From assembly GCF_900103535.1 (NCBI RefSeq), contig NZ_FNHQ01000010.1:1-64000 (forward strand): a stretch of 64,000 nucleotides of DNA. Direction: 5' to 3'. Shown here in pieces: positions 43,729 to 52,864 of this stretch. The notes under the pieces are model-generated. The model was not told the origin of the DNA, did no database searches, and worked only from the letters and a program-made list of their open reading frames with translations. The stretch comes from Megasphaera paucivorans (GTDB lineage: Bacteria; Bacillota; Negativicutes; Veillonellales; Megasphaeraceae). A program made the position numbers and the translations under genes. How positions within the stretch are numbered: the stretch's first letter is position 1; the number at the start of each line of letters is the position of its first letter.

Positions 43729-44613
43729 ATGAAGAAGATACGCAAAGCTGTTATTCCGGCGGCCGGATACGGAACTCGTTTTTTGCCGGCGACAAAGGCG
43801 ACTCCAAAGGAAATGCTGCCTATTGTAGATAAGCCGACTATTCAATATATTGTGGAAGAAGCCCTTCAAAGCGGCATTGAAGAAATATTGATTATCAGCG
43901 GGCATGCCAAGCGGGCGATCGAAGATCATTTTGATACGACCTTAGGCTTGGAAATGCACCTGGAGCAGCAGGGGAAAACAGATTTACTGAAAATGATCCG
44001 GGGCATTTCGGAAATCAATATTCACTATATCCGCCAAAAACATATGCGTGGATTGGGGGATGCTATTCTTTGCGCCCAGTCTTTTATCGATGATGAACCT
44101 TTCGCAGTGCTGTTGGGGGATGATGTTGTTTATAATGATGCCAATCCGGCCTTGCGCCAGATGATCGACGTATATGATAATGTAGGTGCGACTGTGCTCG
44201 GGTGCCAGGAAGTACCGCGGGAACGCGTCGCTTCTTATGGCATTGTAAAAGGAAAACGACTGGACGATTCTCGATTGATACGTGTGACCGATATGATCGA
44301 AAAACCAACTATCGAAGAAGCACCCAGCCGATGTGCTGTGCTAGGGCGATATATTATTACACCTGATGTATTTGAAGTACTGCGCCGTACGGAACCGGGA
44401 AAAGGCGGAGAAATACAGCTTACAGATGCTTTAAAAGTGATGGCTGGGCGAGAAGCTGTATTTGCCTATAATTTTGAAGGGAAACGGTATGATGTGGGGG
44501 ATAAGCTGGGATTTTTAAAAGCAACAGTAGAATATGCTTTGCGGCGGGATGATTTAGGAGAACCCTTCAAGGCATACTTAAAGGAGTTATTTTCGGGAAA
44601 AGATTCTTTTTAA
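43729..44613 (+). CDS. galU: UTP-glucose-1-phosphate uridylyltransferase
   Basis: A 294-residue nucleotidyltransferase. The N-terminal signature AAGYGTRFLPATKATPKEML is complete (residues 10-29); VEEALQSGIEEILIISG, then LLGDDVVY, IEKPTIEEAPS and GKRYDVGDKLGFLKA follow. It makes UDP-glucose for envelope polysaccharides. It is placed right after the large membrane-anchored protein and is followed by a terminator. Confidence 0.97.
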   Translation: MKKIRKAVIPAAGYGTRFLPATKATPKEMLPIVDKPTIQYIVEEALQSGIEEILIISGHAKRAIEDHFDTTLGLEMHLEQQGKTDLLKMIRGISEINIHYIRQKHMRGLGDAILCAQSFIDDEPFAVLLGDDVVYNDANPALRQMIDVYDNVGATVLGCQEVPRERVASYGIVKGKRLDDSRLIRVTDMIEKPTIEEAPSRCAVLGRYIITPDVFEVLRRTEPGKGGEIQLTDALKVMAGREAVFAYNFEGKRYDVGDKLGFLKATVEYALRRDDLGEPFKAYLKELFSGKDSF

Positions 44614-44634
44614 TATAATGTGGGGATGCATCAA

Positions 44635-44667
44635 CGGTGGGAACATATTGTTTTCACCGCTTTTTTA
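44635..44667 (+). terminator. Terminator after galU
   Basis: CGGTGGGAA and TTTTCACCG pair with one or two mismatches around a short loop, followed by C and T6. Confidence 0.75.
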
Positions 44668-44786
44668 TAGTTAAAATAAAGATGTTGTTCATCTTGGATG
44701 TAAAATAACAATGCATATTATGTATGTAATATGGCATGCCAGATAGGGGAAATTCAAAATAAACAAAGCAAATATGCAATTTTTGA

Positions 44787-44816
44787 TTGACGGTATATCC
44801 TAGTCGTTGCTATAAT
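44787..44816 (+). promoter_or_regulatory. Promoter of the deoR-kinase unit
   Basis: TTGACG (44787-44792), 18 bases, then TATAAT (44811-44816). The spacing and the operator just downstream match the promoter at 47084. Confidence 0.75.
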
Positions 44817-44822
44817 TAAATA

Positions 44823-44853
44823 AACAAAAACGAACATATAAGAACAATTAAAA
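44823..44853. promoter_or_regulatory. AACA-type operator of the deoR-kinase unit
   Basis: An AACAAAAACGAACAT block followed by AAGAACAATTAAAA lies between the -10 box and the deoR ribosome site. The same blocks recur downstream of the promoter at 47084. DeoR-family proteins commonly bind such CGAACA-type direct repeats, so autoregulation is likely. Confidence 0.6.
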
Positions 44854-44870
44854 GCCGAGGAGGAATATAT

Positions 44871-45638
44871 ATGCTGCCAGCAGAACGACGCCAATATATT
44901 TTAGATAAGTTATATAAGAATAAAGCAGTTGAGGTAAATGACTTGGCCAAGGAACTGGAGGTCACTCCGATGACGATCCGGCGTGATTTACAGCTTTTAG
45001 AGGACAGCGGCCTTGTAGAAAAAAGTCATGGTGGAGCGATTCTTACGGAATCTGTCGTCAAGGAAGCTACCTATCGCAATCGAAAACTCGTACATATTAC
45101 GGAAAAAAGACGGATAGCAAAAGCGGCACTTTCTTTGATAGAACCTTCTATGAGCATTTATATGGATGCTGGAACGACAAACTATGAATTGGCGGCACTT
45201 ATAGCAGAACAGTATTGGTCTGACTTAACAATCGTTACGAACGATTTGGCTATCGCCCAATTATTGAGTGCTGTTTCCGGTGTTCGTGTCTTGATGGCGG
45301 GAGGAACGATTGATGCCGAATCTGCTGCTACTTGCGGTGTTTTTGCGACCAGCATGGTGAAAAGTATGCACTTTGATATTTGTATCTTAGGAACGCAGGC
45401 AATTACTCCGGATTGGCGGATTATGAGTGCCAATGTGGAAAAGATAGGAGTTAAGCGCGCCAGTATTGCGGCTTCGGATAAAGTCGTATTATTGGCAGAT
45501 CATTCAAAATTCAACAAACACAAGTTGTATTATTTATTTGATTTGTGGGAGGCCGATATTTTGGTTACAGATTACAGAGCCTCTGAAGCAGAAAAAAATG
45601 TATTTACGGAACATGACGTTGAATATATCCAGATATAG
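44871..45638 (+). CDS. DeoR-family transcriptional regulator
   Basis: A 255-residue regulator. An N-terminal HTH (VEVNDLAKELEVTPMTIRRDL, residues 22-42) is followed by SHGGA and a sugar-phosphate-isomerase-like effector domain (DAGTTNYELAALI, VTNDLAIAQLL, VLLADHSKF). It probably represses the acid-sugar genes until a phosphorylated intermediate binds. It is the first gene of the catabolic block, 19 bases ahead of the kinase. Confidence 0.93.
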   Translation: MLPAERRQYILDKLYKNKAVEVNDLAKELEVTPMTIRRDLQLLEDSGLVEKSHGGAILTESVVKEATYRNRKLVHITEKRRIAKAALSLIEPSMSIYMDAGTTNYELAALIAEQYWSDLTIVTNDLAIAQLLSAVSGVRVLMAGGTIDAESAATCGVFATSMVKSMHFDICILGTQAITPDWRIMSANVEKIGVKRASIAASDKVVLLADHSKFNKHKLYYLFDLWEADILVTDYRASEAEKNVFTEHDVEYIQI

Positions 45639-45657
45639 AAAGGGAAGGAGAAAGACA

Positions 45658-46875
45658 ATGCGTGAATTTGTTATAATTGCAGATGATTTTACCGGTGCCA
45701 ATGATACAGGAGTTCAAGTAAGGAAACAAGGCATACCGATTGATGTATTACTGGAACTGGACCCGGCTGCCCAAGGCGAGGGCAGTATTGTTATTGATAC
45801 GGAAAGCCGGGTCATTCCGCCAACGGAAGCCTATGCCTGCATGGTACATATTGCGGAGACTATCGTACAGCAGGGGGGCTGTCGGTATTTATATAAAAAA
45901 GTCGATTCTACTTTACGAGGCAATTTGAAGGAAGAAATAAAAGCGCTGCTGGAGATATATAATCCGGAACTCATTATTTTTGATCCGGCATATCCGGCCC
46001 AGGGAAGAACCGTGGAAAACCGCCGTCTTTGCGTATACGGAAAACCGCTTCTTACTACAGAAATAGCGGCTGATCCCCGCAATCCCGTTTTTGAAGATGA
46101 TATTGCGCAGTTATTATCTTCGTATACAGGAACGGCGGTAATACATGTGACGGAAAAGGAACTGGCATCGGAAACTATGCAACTGACGTCTGGGGCATAT
46201 ACGTTTGATACGACCCGGCAGGAACAGATGGAACAAATAGCCAAGATGGTCCTGCAGACAGGCAGAAAAACCGTATGGATCGGGTCGGCAGGATTGGCAG
46301 CGGGATTGTTGTCGTCTGTCTATCACAAAGCACCTGTTCTTTCCGTTATCGGGAGCGTCAGCAGTAAGACAATGGAACAAATCGCATATTGCCAAGAACG
46401 CGGTATTTCTGTTGTGTGCGTCGATATGACTCGTATTTGTGAAGGAGACGCGATGGAAGAAGCTATTAGGCCTGCCGTTGACATATTGCAGAAGGGACAG
46501 GATGTTATTGTGACGGCAGCAGCGACTCGGCAGGATTACGAGACTTTCCTGAAGTACGGTAAGGAGTGCGGTAAAGAACCGGCAGTATTAGCGGAAATAA
46601 CAAAGCAGACATTGAGTGCAGCGGTTCCTTACCTCGTGTCCAAGGTCCGGATTTGTGGGATTTTTCTTACCGGAGGGGATACGGCGATTGCAGCGATTCA
46701 CCGTCTGCAGGCCTCTGGTTCTCACATTGACAGTCAAATACTGCCGGGTTTTGTGCAGGGACGGCTGATGGGAGGTATATGTGATGGACTTCCTATTGTT
46801 ACTAAGGCGGGTGCTTTTGGGGTGGACTCGGATATATACAACAGTATGATGAAACTAAAGGAAATAGTAGGATAA
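45658..46875 (+). CDS. DUF1537 four-carbon acid sugar kinase (DtnK/OtnK-like)
   Basis: A 405-residue kinase from ATG 45658 with AAGGAGAAAG upstream; longer frames run into deoR. The N-terminal substrate domain starts FVIIADDFTGANDTGVQV with YKKVDSTLRGN and FDPAYPAQGR. The C-terminal nucleotide domain has IFLTGGDTAIA, VTKAGAFGVD. Characterised relatives phosphorylate D-threonate, L-threonate or erythronate at O4 and work with a PdxA2 or OtnI/OtnC partner. A pdxA2-like gene follows in the next unit. Confidence 0.9.
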   Translation: MREFVIIADDFTGANDTGVQVRKQGIPIDVLLELDPAAQGEGSIVIDTESRVIPPTEAYACMVHIAETIVQQGGCRYLYKKVDSTLRGNLKEEIKALLEIYNPELIIFDPAYPAQGRTVENRRLCVYGKPLLTTEIAADPRNPVFEDDIAQLLSSYTGTAVIHVTEKELASETMQLTSGAYTFDTTRQEQMEQIAKMVLQTGRKTVWIGSAGLAAGLLSSVYHKAPVLSVIGSVSSKTMEQIAYCQERGISVVCVDMTRICEGDAMEEAIRPAVDILQKGQDVIVTAAATRQDYETFLKYGKECGKEPAVLAEITKQTLSAAVPYLVSKVRICGIFLTGGDTAIAAIHRLQASGSHIDSQILPGFVQGRLMGGICDGLPIVTKAGAFGVDSDIYNSMMKLKEIVG

Positions 46876-46901
46876 CATAGTACAAATATTGCAACGGATA
46901 A

Positions 46902-46941
46902 AAAACAGGTGTCGTAGTAACTAGCGACAGCCTGTTTTTTT
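46902..46941 (+). terminator. Terminator ending the deoR-kinase unit
   Basis: ACAGG-GTCG-TAGT pairs with ACTA-CGAC-CCTGT with small bulges, followed by T8. It separates the kinase from the pdxA-like gene, so these are two transcription units. Confidence 0.75.
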
Positions 46942-46954
46942 ATGTTGATATAAT

Positions 46955-47000
46955 AACATAAAAGAACAATGCATATCAGTATAAGAAAACATAAAAGAAA
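46955..47000. repeat. Two upstream copies of AACATAAAAGAA
   Basis: AACATAAAAGAAC at 46955-46967 and AACATAAAAGAAA at 46988-47000, 33 bases apart. A third exact copy is at 47141-47153. Three turns of helix between the first two fits cooperative operator binding. The rest of 46942-47083 is AT-rich, without a gene. Confidence 0.6.
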
Positions 47001-47083
47001 TAAAATTATGCATATTTGTAATACATAAAGGGCGTTTCATCAAATTATATTACCAATAAGCATAGAGATAATGCTGTTTTGTA

Positions 47084-47113
47084 TTGACTGTTACAAAGTT
47101 ATATTGATATAAT
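47084..47113 (+). promoter_or_regulatory. Promoter of the pdxA2-adh operon
   Basis: TTGACT (47084-47089), 18 bases, then TATAAT (47108-47113). Same geometry as the deoR promoter. Confidence 0.75.
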
Positions 47114-47118
47114 GGATA

Positions 47119-47160
47119 CGAACAAAAGCGAACATCAAATAACATAAAAGAACATTAAAA
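47119..47160. promoter_or_regulatory. AACA-type operator of the pdxA2-adh operon
   Basis: CGAACAAAAGCGAACAT is followed by AACATAAAAGAACATTAAAA, immediately after the -10 box. A repressor bound here would block initiation. Closely similar to 44823-44853. Confidence 0.65.
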
Positions 47161-47200
47161 TTAGTTCGTTATAGTGGCTATAGTAGTAGGAGGTAATGAA

Positions 47201-48184
47201 GTGAAATCAAAATTTGTAGGAATTACCATGGGAGATCCGGCAGGTATTGGTCCAGAGATATCGCTGAAATCTATCGAAAAAAAGGAAGAATATAAAAAAT
47301 CCGTATTGATTTATGGGAGTTACGATATACTTTCCTATTATCATACACTGCTGAAACTCACAACACCGTTAGTACAAATAGACAGTGTGGCTGATTTTCA
47401 GGAAGGAAAAATCAATGTTATTTCGGTTGTGGATTTACAAGTTGGCCGGGATATTGAAATCGGTCAAGTTTCTCCTGTAGCCGGAGATGCAGCCTACCAG
47501 TATGTAGAACGGGCAATCGCAGATGCCCTGAAGGGGGATATCAGCGTGGTAACAACGGCACCTCTTAATAAAGAAGCGCTGCATAAAGGCGGACATAATT
47601 TTGCAGGGCACACAGAAATATTTGCTGCTTTAACAAAAACCAAATCATATACCATGATGCTTTGGAGCGACAGGATATCCGTTGTGCATGTATCTACGCA
47701 CTGTTCTTTGCGGGAAGCTTGTGACATGGCAACAAAAGAAAGAGTGCTGGAATGTGTTCATCTTGCCGATAACGCGATGAAAAAACTCGGTAAAACGATG
47801 CCGAAGATTGCAGTAGCAGGCCTTAATCCGCATAGCGGAGAAGCAGGAATTTTCGGACGTGAAGAAATTGATGAAATCGAACCGGCAGTCAAGCAAGCAC
47901 AGCAGGAAGGCTTGAACGTGACAGGGCCGGTACCGCCGGATACGGTGTTTTTAAAAGCCTACAACGGTACATATGATGTGGTCGTAGCCATGTACCATGA
48001 TCAAGGGCATATTCCAATGAAAATGGTGGCATTTGACAGCGGCGTGAATGTGACATTAGGTCTCCCTATTATCCGCACATCGGTAGATCACGGGACTGCT
48101 TTTGATATTGCGGGCCAAGGAATCGCCAATGAAGAAAGCATGCTCTATGCTGTGGATTTAGGCAAACAGTTTGCTGAAGGATAA
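47201..48184 (+). CDS. PdxA2-like 4-phospho-acid-sugar 3-dehydrogenase
   Basis: A 327-residue PdxA-fold enzyme from GTG 47201, seven bases after AGGAGG. It has GITMGDPAGIGPEISLK, TTAPLNKEALHKGGHNFAGHTE, the metal-binding YHDQGHIPMKMV and LPIIRTSVDHGTAFDIAG. PdxA2 members oxidise and decarboxylate 4-phospho-D-threonate or -erythronate to dihydroxyacetone phosphate; true PdxA makes pyridoxal phosphate precursors. The DUF1537 kinase next door points to the PdxA2 role. Confidence 0.88.
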   Translation: MKSKFVGITMGDPAGIGPEISLKSIEKKEEYKKSVLIYGSYDILSYYHTLLKLTTPLVQIDSVADFQEGKINVISVVDLQVGRDIEIGQVSPVAGDAAYQYVERAIADALKGDISVVTTAPLNKEALHKGGHNFAGHTEIFAALTKTKSYTMMLWSDRISVVHVSTHCSLREACDMATKERVLECVHLADNAMKKLGKTMPKIAVAGLNPHSGEAGIFGREEIDEIEPAVKQAQQEGLNVTGPVPPDTVFLKAYNGTYDVVVAMYHDQGHIPMKMVAFDSGVNVTLGLPIIRTSVDHGTAFDIAGQGIANEESMLYAVDLGKQFAEG

Positions 48185-48259
48185 AAAATGATATGTTTTT
48201 ATTATCGTCCAATTATATATAAAACCTAATTTTTATTTATTACAAAGGAGCGTAATACT

Positions 48260-49132
48260 ATGTTTAAAGCAGAAGGACTTATAACACCCGTAGTAACAGC
48301 ATTAAATGAAAAAGAAGAATTCAATAAGGCGGAATATGTTACATTTATTGATCATTTAATTAAGGCAGGGGTCAGCGGCATTTTTCCCTTAGGTACAAAT
48401 GGGGAATTTTATGCCTTCTCTATGAAAGAAAAGCTGGAAATCATCGAAGCGGCGGTAGAAGCTGTCAACGGACGCGTACCTGTATATGCCGGCACTGGTT
48501 GTGTTACGACCAAAGAAACGATTGAATTATCAAAAGCAGCGAAATCTATGCAGGTAGATTGTCTTTCTATTATTACCCCGTATTTTGTAAAAGCCTCTCA
48601 AGCGGATATTATTGCGCATTACAGTGAAATCGCAAAAAGTGTGGATATGCCTATTCTTATGTATAATATACCCGCTCGTACCGGCAATTCCATTGAATAT
48701 AAAACAGTTAAAACCTTAGCAAAATTCCAGAATATCATCGGAATTAAAGATTCCAGCGGTAATTTTGATACTATGCTGAAATATATTGAAAATACGGATC
48801 CGCGTCTGAATGTATTAGCTGGCAGCGATTCTCTTATTCTTTGGGCCTTATTGGCTGGCGGCAGCGGAGCTATATCCGGATGTTCCAATGTTTTCCCGGA
48901 ACTGATGGTCAGCATTTACACGTATTGGAAAGAAGGAAATATTGAAAAAGCAAACGAAGCCCAGAAGAAGATTCGTCCGTTCCGTAACGTTATGCAGATG
49001 GGAAATCCGAATTCTGTTGTTAAATTGGCAGTCAATATGCGGGGCTATCATGTAGGACCGGCCCGTCAGCCGTCAAATTGTACTGATCCAGCTATCAAAG
49101 CCGCACTTGAAGACGTCTTTAAATTGTATTAA
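48260..49132 (+). CDS. DapA/NanA-family class I aldolase
   Basis: A 290-residue TIM-barrel lyase. PLGTNGEFYAFSMKEK lies around residue 44; the catalytic Tyr is in MYNIPARTGNS (about 135) and the Schiff-base Lys in IGIKDSSGN (about 164). DHDPS itself, KDG aldolases and neuraminate lyases share this scaffold. The GTNGE instead of GTTGE motif and the operon make a sugar-acid or keto-acid aldolase more likely than lysine synthesis, but this is inference. Confidence 0.85.
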   Translation: MFKAEGLITPVVTALNEKEEFNKAEYVTFIDHLIKAGVSGIFPLGTNGEFYAFSMKEKLEIIEAAVEAVNGRVPVYAGTGCVTTKETIELSKAAKSMQVDCLSIITPYFVKASQADIIAHYSEIAKSVDMPILMYNIPARTGNSIEYKTVKTLAKFQNIIGIKDSSGNFDTMLKYIENTDPRLNVLAGSDSLILWALLAGGSGAISGCSNVFPELMVSIYTYWKEGNIEKANEAQKKIRPFRNVMQMGNPNSVVKLAVNMRGYHVGPARQPSNCTDPAIKAALEDVFKLY

Positions 49133-49153
49133 TGCTTAGGAGGTTTATGAATT

Positions 49154-50131
49154 ATGGCAAAAATTGTTATTTCCCATAGATTACATGATGATGGAATGGC
49201 TGTATTGGAAAAATCAGGTGTCGATGTAGTTATTACTAATAGCGGTGAACCGGAAGATATGTTGCCGGAATTAAAAGATGCAGATGGAGTCATTATACGT
49301 ATTGGGCATATCGATAAAGCGACTATGGAACAATGTCCGAATCTTAAGGTTATAGCTCGCCCCGGTGTGGGAGTCGATAATGTCGATGTAAAAGGAGCTA
49401 CTGAATTGGGAATACCGGTAGTTATTGCGCCGGGAGCCAATACACGTTCAGTGGCAGAGCATTCTATGGCTATGATGTTTGCTTGTGCCAAGGATATGCT
49501 GCATAGTGATATTGAAATGCGAAAAGGAAATTTTGCTGTTCGCAGTGCGTATAAGGCGTATGAATTATTTGGCAAAACGCTGGGTCTTGTCGGCTATGGT
49601 CATATTGGCAGCGTATTTGCTGAAATGGCGACAGGCATTGGGATGAAAGTCCTTGTGTATGATCCATTTATTAATGAAGAAGTAGTAGAAAATCAGGGTT
49701 ATGGGTATAGAGCTGATGTACATGACATTATTAAAGAATCGGATGTTATTTCGGTACATACACCGCTGACACCGGAAACACGGGGGATGATAGGAGAAGC
49801 AGAATTGAAGATGATGAAACCTACAGCGATTGTGATCAATTGTGCCCGCGGTGGTATTGTCGATGAAGCAGCTTTAGATAAAGCACTGACTGAAAATTGG
49901 ATTCATAGCGCTGGTTTAGATGTTGTCGAACATGAACCCATAGATCCCAATGATCCTCTGTTTAAACATGAAAACATTATTGTTTCTCCACATATGGCGG
50001 GGCAAACGCAAGAAGCAGCCTCTGGAGTCGCTACGATGGCAGCCGAAGGAGCTGTAGCCATAGTCAATGGTCAAAAATGGGACAAAGTTTGTAATCCTAA
50101 AGCGTATGATCATTTACGGTGGCAAAAATAA
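49154..50131 (+). CDS. D-isomer-specific 2-hydroxyacid dehydrogenase (SerA-like)
   Basis: A 325-residue NAD-dependent enzyme. The catalytic domain has IARPGVGVDNVDV, the nucleotide domain GLVGYGHIG, and the active-site residues are in NCARGGIVDEAAL (Arg), VVEHEPIDP (Glu) and VSPHMAGQT (His). It probably oxidises or reduces a 2-hydroxy acid in the pathway. No ACT domain, so not a full-length phosphoglycerate dehydrogenase. The start follows AGGAGG. Confidence 0.88.
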   Translation: MAKIVISHRLHDDGMAVLEKSGVDVVITNSGEPEDMLPELKDADGVIIRIGHIDKATMEQCPNLKVIARPGVGVDNVDVKGATELGIPVVIAPGANTRSVAEHSMAMMFACAKDMLHSDIEMRKGNFAVRSAYKAYELFGKTLGLVGYGHIGSVFAEMATGIGMKVLVYDPFINEEVVENQGYGYRADVHDIIKESDVISVHTPLTPETRGMIGEAELKMMKPTAIVINCARGGIVDEAALDKALTENWIHSAGLDVVEHEPIDPNDPLFKHENIIVSPHMAGQTQEAASGVATMAAEGAVAIVNGQKWDKVCNPKAYDHLRWQK

Positions 50132-50192
50132 TATAGAATAGTTGTAAAAACTTTGTGATGGACAAAATATTTAATATTGAGGAGGATTATAT

Positions 50193-51515
50193 ATGTCGAG
50201 TCCAAATGAAACAACGATAGGGTTAGAAGTGCAACAATCACAAAAACGTACACATGTTCGTTGGATTGTTGCAGCGATGATGTGGGCGGCTATCGCTATC
50301 AATTTTATTGATAGAACAACTCTTGCTATTGCAACTCCGCATATCATGAGGGATTTAAGTATTACAACCGAAGAAATGGGAATGTTAATGTCAGCTTTCT
50401 TTTTGTGTTATGCTTTATTGCAAATACCTGCCGGTTTTATTTCGGAAAAAATTGGTCAGCGTAAAGCATTAGGCTTGTCCGTGCTTTGGTGGTCTATTGC
50501 AACGGGGCTTACTGGGGTGGCAACTGGTTTTAAGTCTTTGCTGGGATTGCGTATGATTTTGGGTGTTGGCGAAGCGGGAGCTTATCCGAGTAATGCTGCT
50601 ATTACGAGAAATTGGTTTCCTAAAAGTGAACGAGCTACAGTTGGAGGACTTTTTGACAGTGGGCAAAAGTTTGGAGGTGCTTTTGGAATACCTATTTTGA
50701 CTTGGCTAATGATTCAAATTGGATGGCGGGAAACCTTTGCAGTTTTAGGCGTTTTAGGCGTTTTTTGGGCAGTTGCATGGCATTTTTTCTTTAAAGATGA
50801 TCCGGCTAAACACAAAAGTGTCAATGCTTCTGAATTGTCATATATTAGAGATGGTGTTGATACTGCAAATGAAGACAAGACAATGCCGTGTAAGTGGTAT
50901 CAGTTGTTGAAATATCGTAATGTTCAAGCTATGTGTATTGGATTCTTTACAACTAATTATAGTTCTTATTTTTTCATCACATGGCTTCCTATGTATCTTA
51001 TGAAAGATCGTGGTTTAAGCTTTGCAGAAATGGGGTTTGCAGCTTCACTTCCTCTGCTTTGTGGAGCTTTTGCAGAAGTTATTGCGGGCTGGGCTTCTGA
51101 TAAAGTCCATTCATCTGGTAGATTTTCTCTTACTGCAACTAGAAAAGGTTTTATGTGTGGTGGTTTGATTTTAGCGTCATTTATTGGATTTGCTGCAGTT
51201 ACAGAATCATTGTATGTCACTTTATTCTTACTTTGTTGTGCTAAGTCGGGCACTGTTATTGCAGCTTCTCAGGTGTGGGCTATACCTAGTGAAATCGCTC
51301 CACGTAATATGACGGGTATCGTTGCTGGCATACAAAACTGTATTGCTAACTTTGGTGGAGTGGTAGGTCCTATTGTTACAGGTTTTATTGTTGGATATAC
51401 GGGACATTTTGAATTTGCTTTGTTATTTACAGCATTTTTACTCTTCTTAGGGTTATTAAATTACATTTTTTATTTGGGGAAAATTGAACCAATACAAATA
51501 AACGAAACAAAATAA
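50193..51515 (+). CDS. MFS acid-sugar transporter (ACS family)
   Basis: A 440-residue 12-segment transporter of the anion:cation symporter family, with FIDRTTLAIATPHIMRDL at the first segment, QIPAGFISEKIGQRKALG (motif A) and GVGEAGAYPSNAAITRNWFP. Relatives import galactonate, glucarate or hexuronates. This gene and the next are noticeably more AT-rich than the rest of the operon, suggesting a separate origin. Probably the uptake step of the pathway. Confidence 0.9.
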   Translation: MSSPNETTIGLEVQQSQKRTHVRWIVAAMMWAAIAINFIDRTTLAIATPHIMRDLSITTEEMGMLMSAFFLCYALLQIPAGFISEKIGQRKALGLSVLWWSIATGLTGVATGFKSLLGLRMILGVGEAGAYPSNAAITRNWFPKSERATVGGLFDSGQKFGGAFGIPILTWLMIQIGWRETFAVLGVLGVFWAVAWHFFFKDDPAKHKSVNASELSYIRDGVDTANEDKTMPCKWYQLLKYRNVQAMCIGFFTTNYSSYFFITWLPMYLMKDRGLSFAEMGFAASLPLLCGAFAEVIAGWASDKVHSSGRFSLTATRKGFMCGGLILASFIGFAAVTESLYVTLFLLCCAKSGTVIAASQVWAIPSEIAPRNMTGIVAGIQNCIANFGGVVGPIVTGFIVGYTGHFEFALLFTAFLLFLGLLNYIFYLGKIEPIQINETK

Positions 51516-51550
51516 GATGTTTTGTTTATTAAAAATGGGAGATGGTAGGT

Positions 51551-52834
51551 ATGCAATTGTTTGAGAATTTATTGAATGATGTACCAATACCAAAGTTTGT
51601 TAAAGTAAATTATCAAATCATACAGAATCATATAAAAAATCCTGCAGATGAATTATGCCAAGCTATTCAGAAAAGAAATATTTTACAAAAAATTAAAGAA
51701 GGAGATTCTGTTTGTATTGCATGTGGAAGTCGTGAAATAGCACATTTATCAGATATTGTGAGAGCATTAGTTCAGGAAATAAAAAAATATGGTGGACATC
51801 CCTTTATTATTCCTGCTATGGGGAGTCATGGTGGGTCATCTGCTGAGGGACAAAGAGAAATTCTATTAAATTTCGGATTATCAGAAGAAAACGTAGGAGC
51901 TCCTATTAAAGCTACAATGGAAACTATTTATGTTGGGAAATCAGCTTCAGGATTAGAAGTGAGATTGGATAAATATGCATCTGAGGCAGACTGGATTATT
52001 CCAGTAGGTAGAATAAAACCACATACTGCTTTTCATGGAATTATTGAAAGTGGTATTCAAAAGATGATTACGATTGGTATGGGAAAACAACACGGTGCTA
52101 ATATTTGTCATTCGCGTGGGTTTGGACAAATGTCAAAAAATATTCATGAATTTGCTCATACAACACTAGAGCATTATCCGAATATTAATGCGATTGGTAT
52201 AATTGAAAACGCTTATCATGAAACTTATAAAATTATTGCATTTCCACATGATACAATTGAAGCAGAAGAACCTGGATATTTAGAAGAAGCGCGAGCATTA
52301 ATGCCTAAAATTCCTTTTAAGAAAGTAGATGCGATTTTTGTAGATGAATTAGGAAAAAATATTAGCGGAACGGGGGCTGATCCTAATATAATTGGACGGT
52401 CTCCTGTTATGGGACAATGGGAACCTAATGCCGATTCAATTGTTATGTTTGATCTAACAGATGAATCTCATGGAAATGTAACTGGTATTGGGAATGCGGA
52501 TGTAACTACAATGCGTGTATATAAAAAATTTAATATGGAAGCTACCTATCCCAATAATATTACAAGTTTAGTTCCTAAAGCTGCAAAAATTCCACCAGTT
52601 ATGCCAAATGATAAATTAGCTATGAAATTTGGATTAAAAATTTGTTTTAATGCTGATCCAAAATATGGACCTAAGGTTGTTTGGTTGCATAATACGCTCA
52701 TGATGAAACGATTTTGGGTTTCTGAAGGATTAATTCCAGAAGTGGAATTAATCCATAATTTGAAAATTATTTCTGAACCTCAAAAGATTACATTTAATAA
52801 TGATGACAATGTTGTTAATTGGAATTGGGATTAG
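51551..52834 (+). CDS. LarA-family nickel-dependent racemase/epimerase-like protein
   Basis: A 427-residue DUF2088/LarA protein from ATG 51551, nine bases after GGGAG. Residues matching the nickel-pincer site are seen: His93 (AMGSHGGSSAEGQ), His158 (RIKPHTAFHG), Lys171 (GIIESGIQKM, equivalent to the lysine that binds the pincer cofactor) and His181 (GKQHGA). LarA superfamily members racemise lactate, malate and 2-hydroxyglutarate or epimerise gluconate at C2. Cofactor genes larB, larC and larE are not in the window. AT-rich like the MFS gene before it. Confidence 0.82.
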   Translation: MQLFENLLNDVPIPKFVKVNYQIIQNHIKNPADELCQAIQKRNILQKIKEGDSVCIACGSREIAHLSDIVRALVQEIKKYGGHPFIIPAMGSHGGSSAEGQREILLNFGLSEENVGAPIKATMETIYVGKSASGLEVRLDKYASEADWIIPVGRIKPHTAFHGIIESGIQKMITIGMGKQHGANICHSRGFGQMSKNIHEFAHTTLEHYPNINAIGIIENAYHETYKIIAFPHDTIEAEEPGYLEEARALMPKIPFKKVDAIFVDELGKNISGTGADPNIIGRSPVMGQWEPNADSIVMFDLTDESHGNVTGIGNADVTTMRVYKKFNMEATYPNNITSLVPKAAKIPPVMPNDKLAMKFGLKICFNADPKYGPKVVWLHNTLMMKRFWVSEGLIPEVELIHNLKIISEPQKITFNNDDNVVNWNWD

Positions 52835-52864
52835 GAATTATAGTTATTGGGAGGTAGAAATAGT

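Noticed and set aside
45466-45657. An extended N-terminus of the DUF1537 kinase overlapping deoR
   Set aside because: The family begins at the conserved FVIIADDFTGAND segment, and ATG 45658 has a good ribosome site; the extension is out-of-frame deoR sequence.
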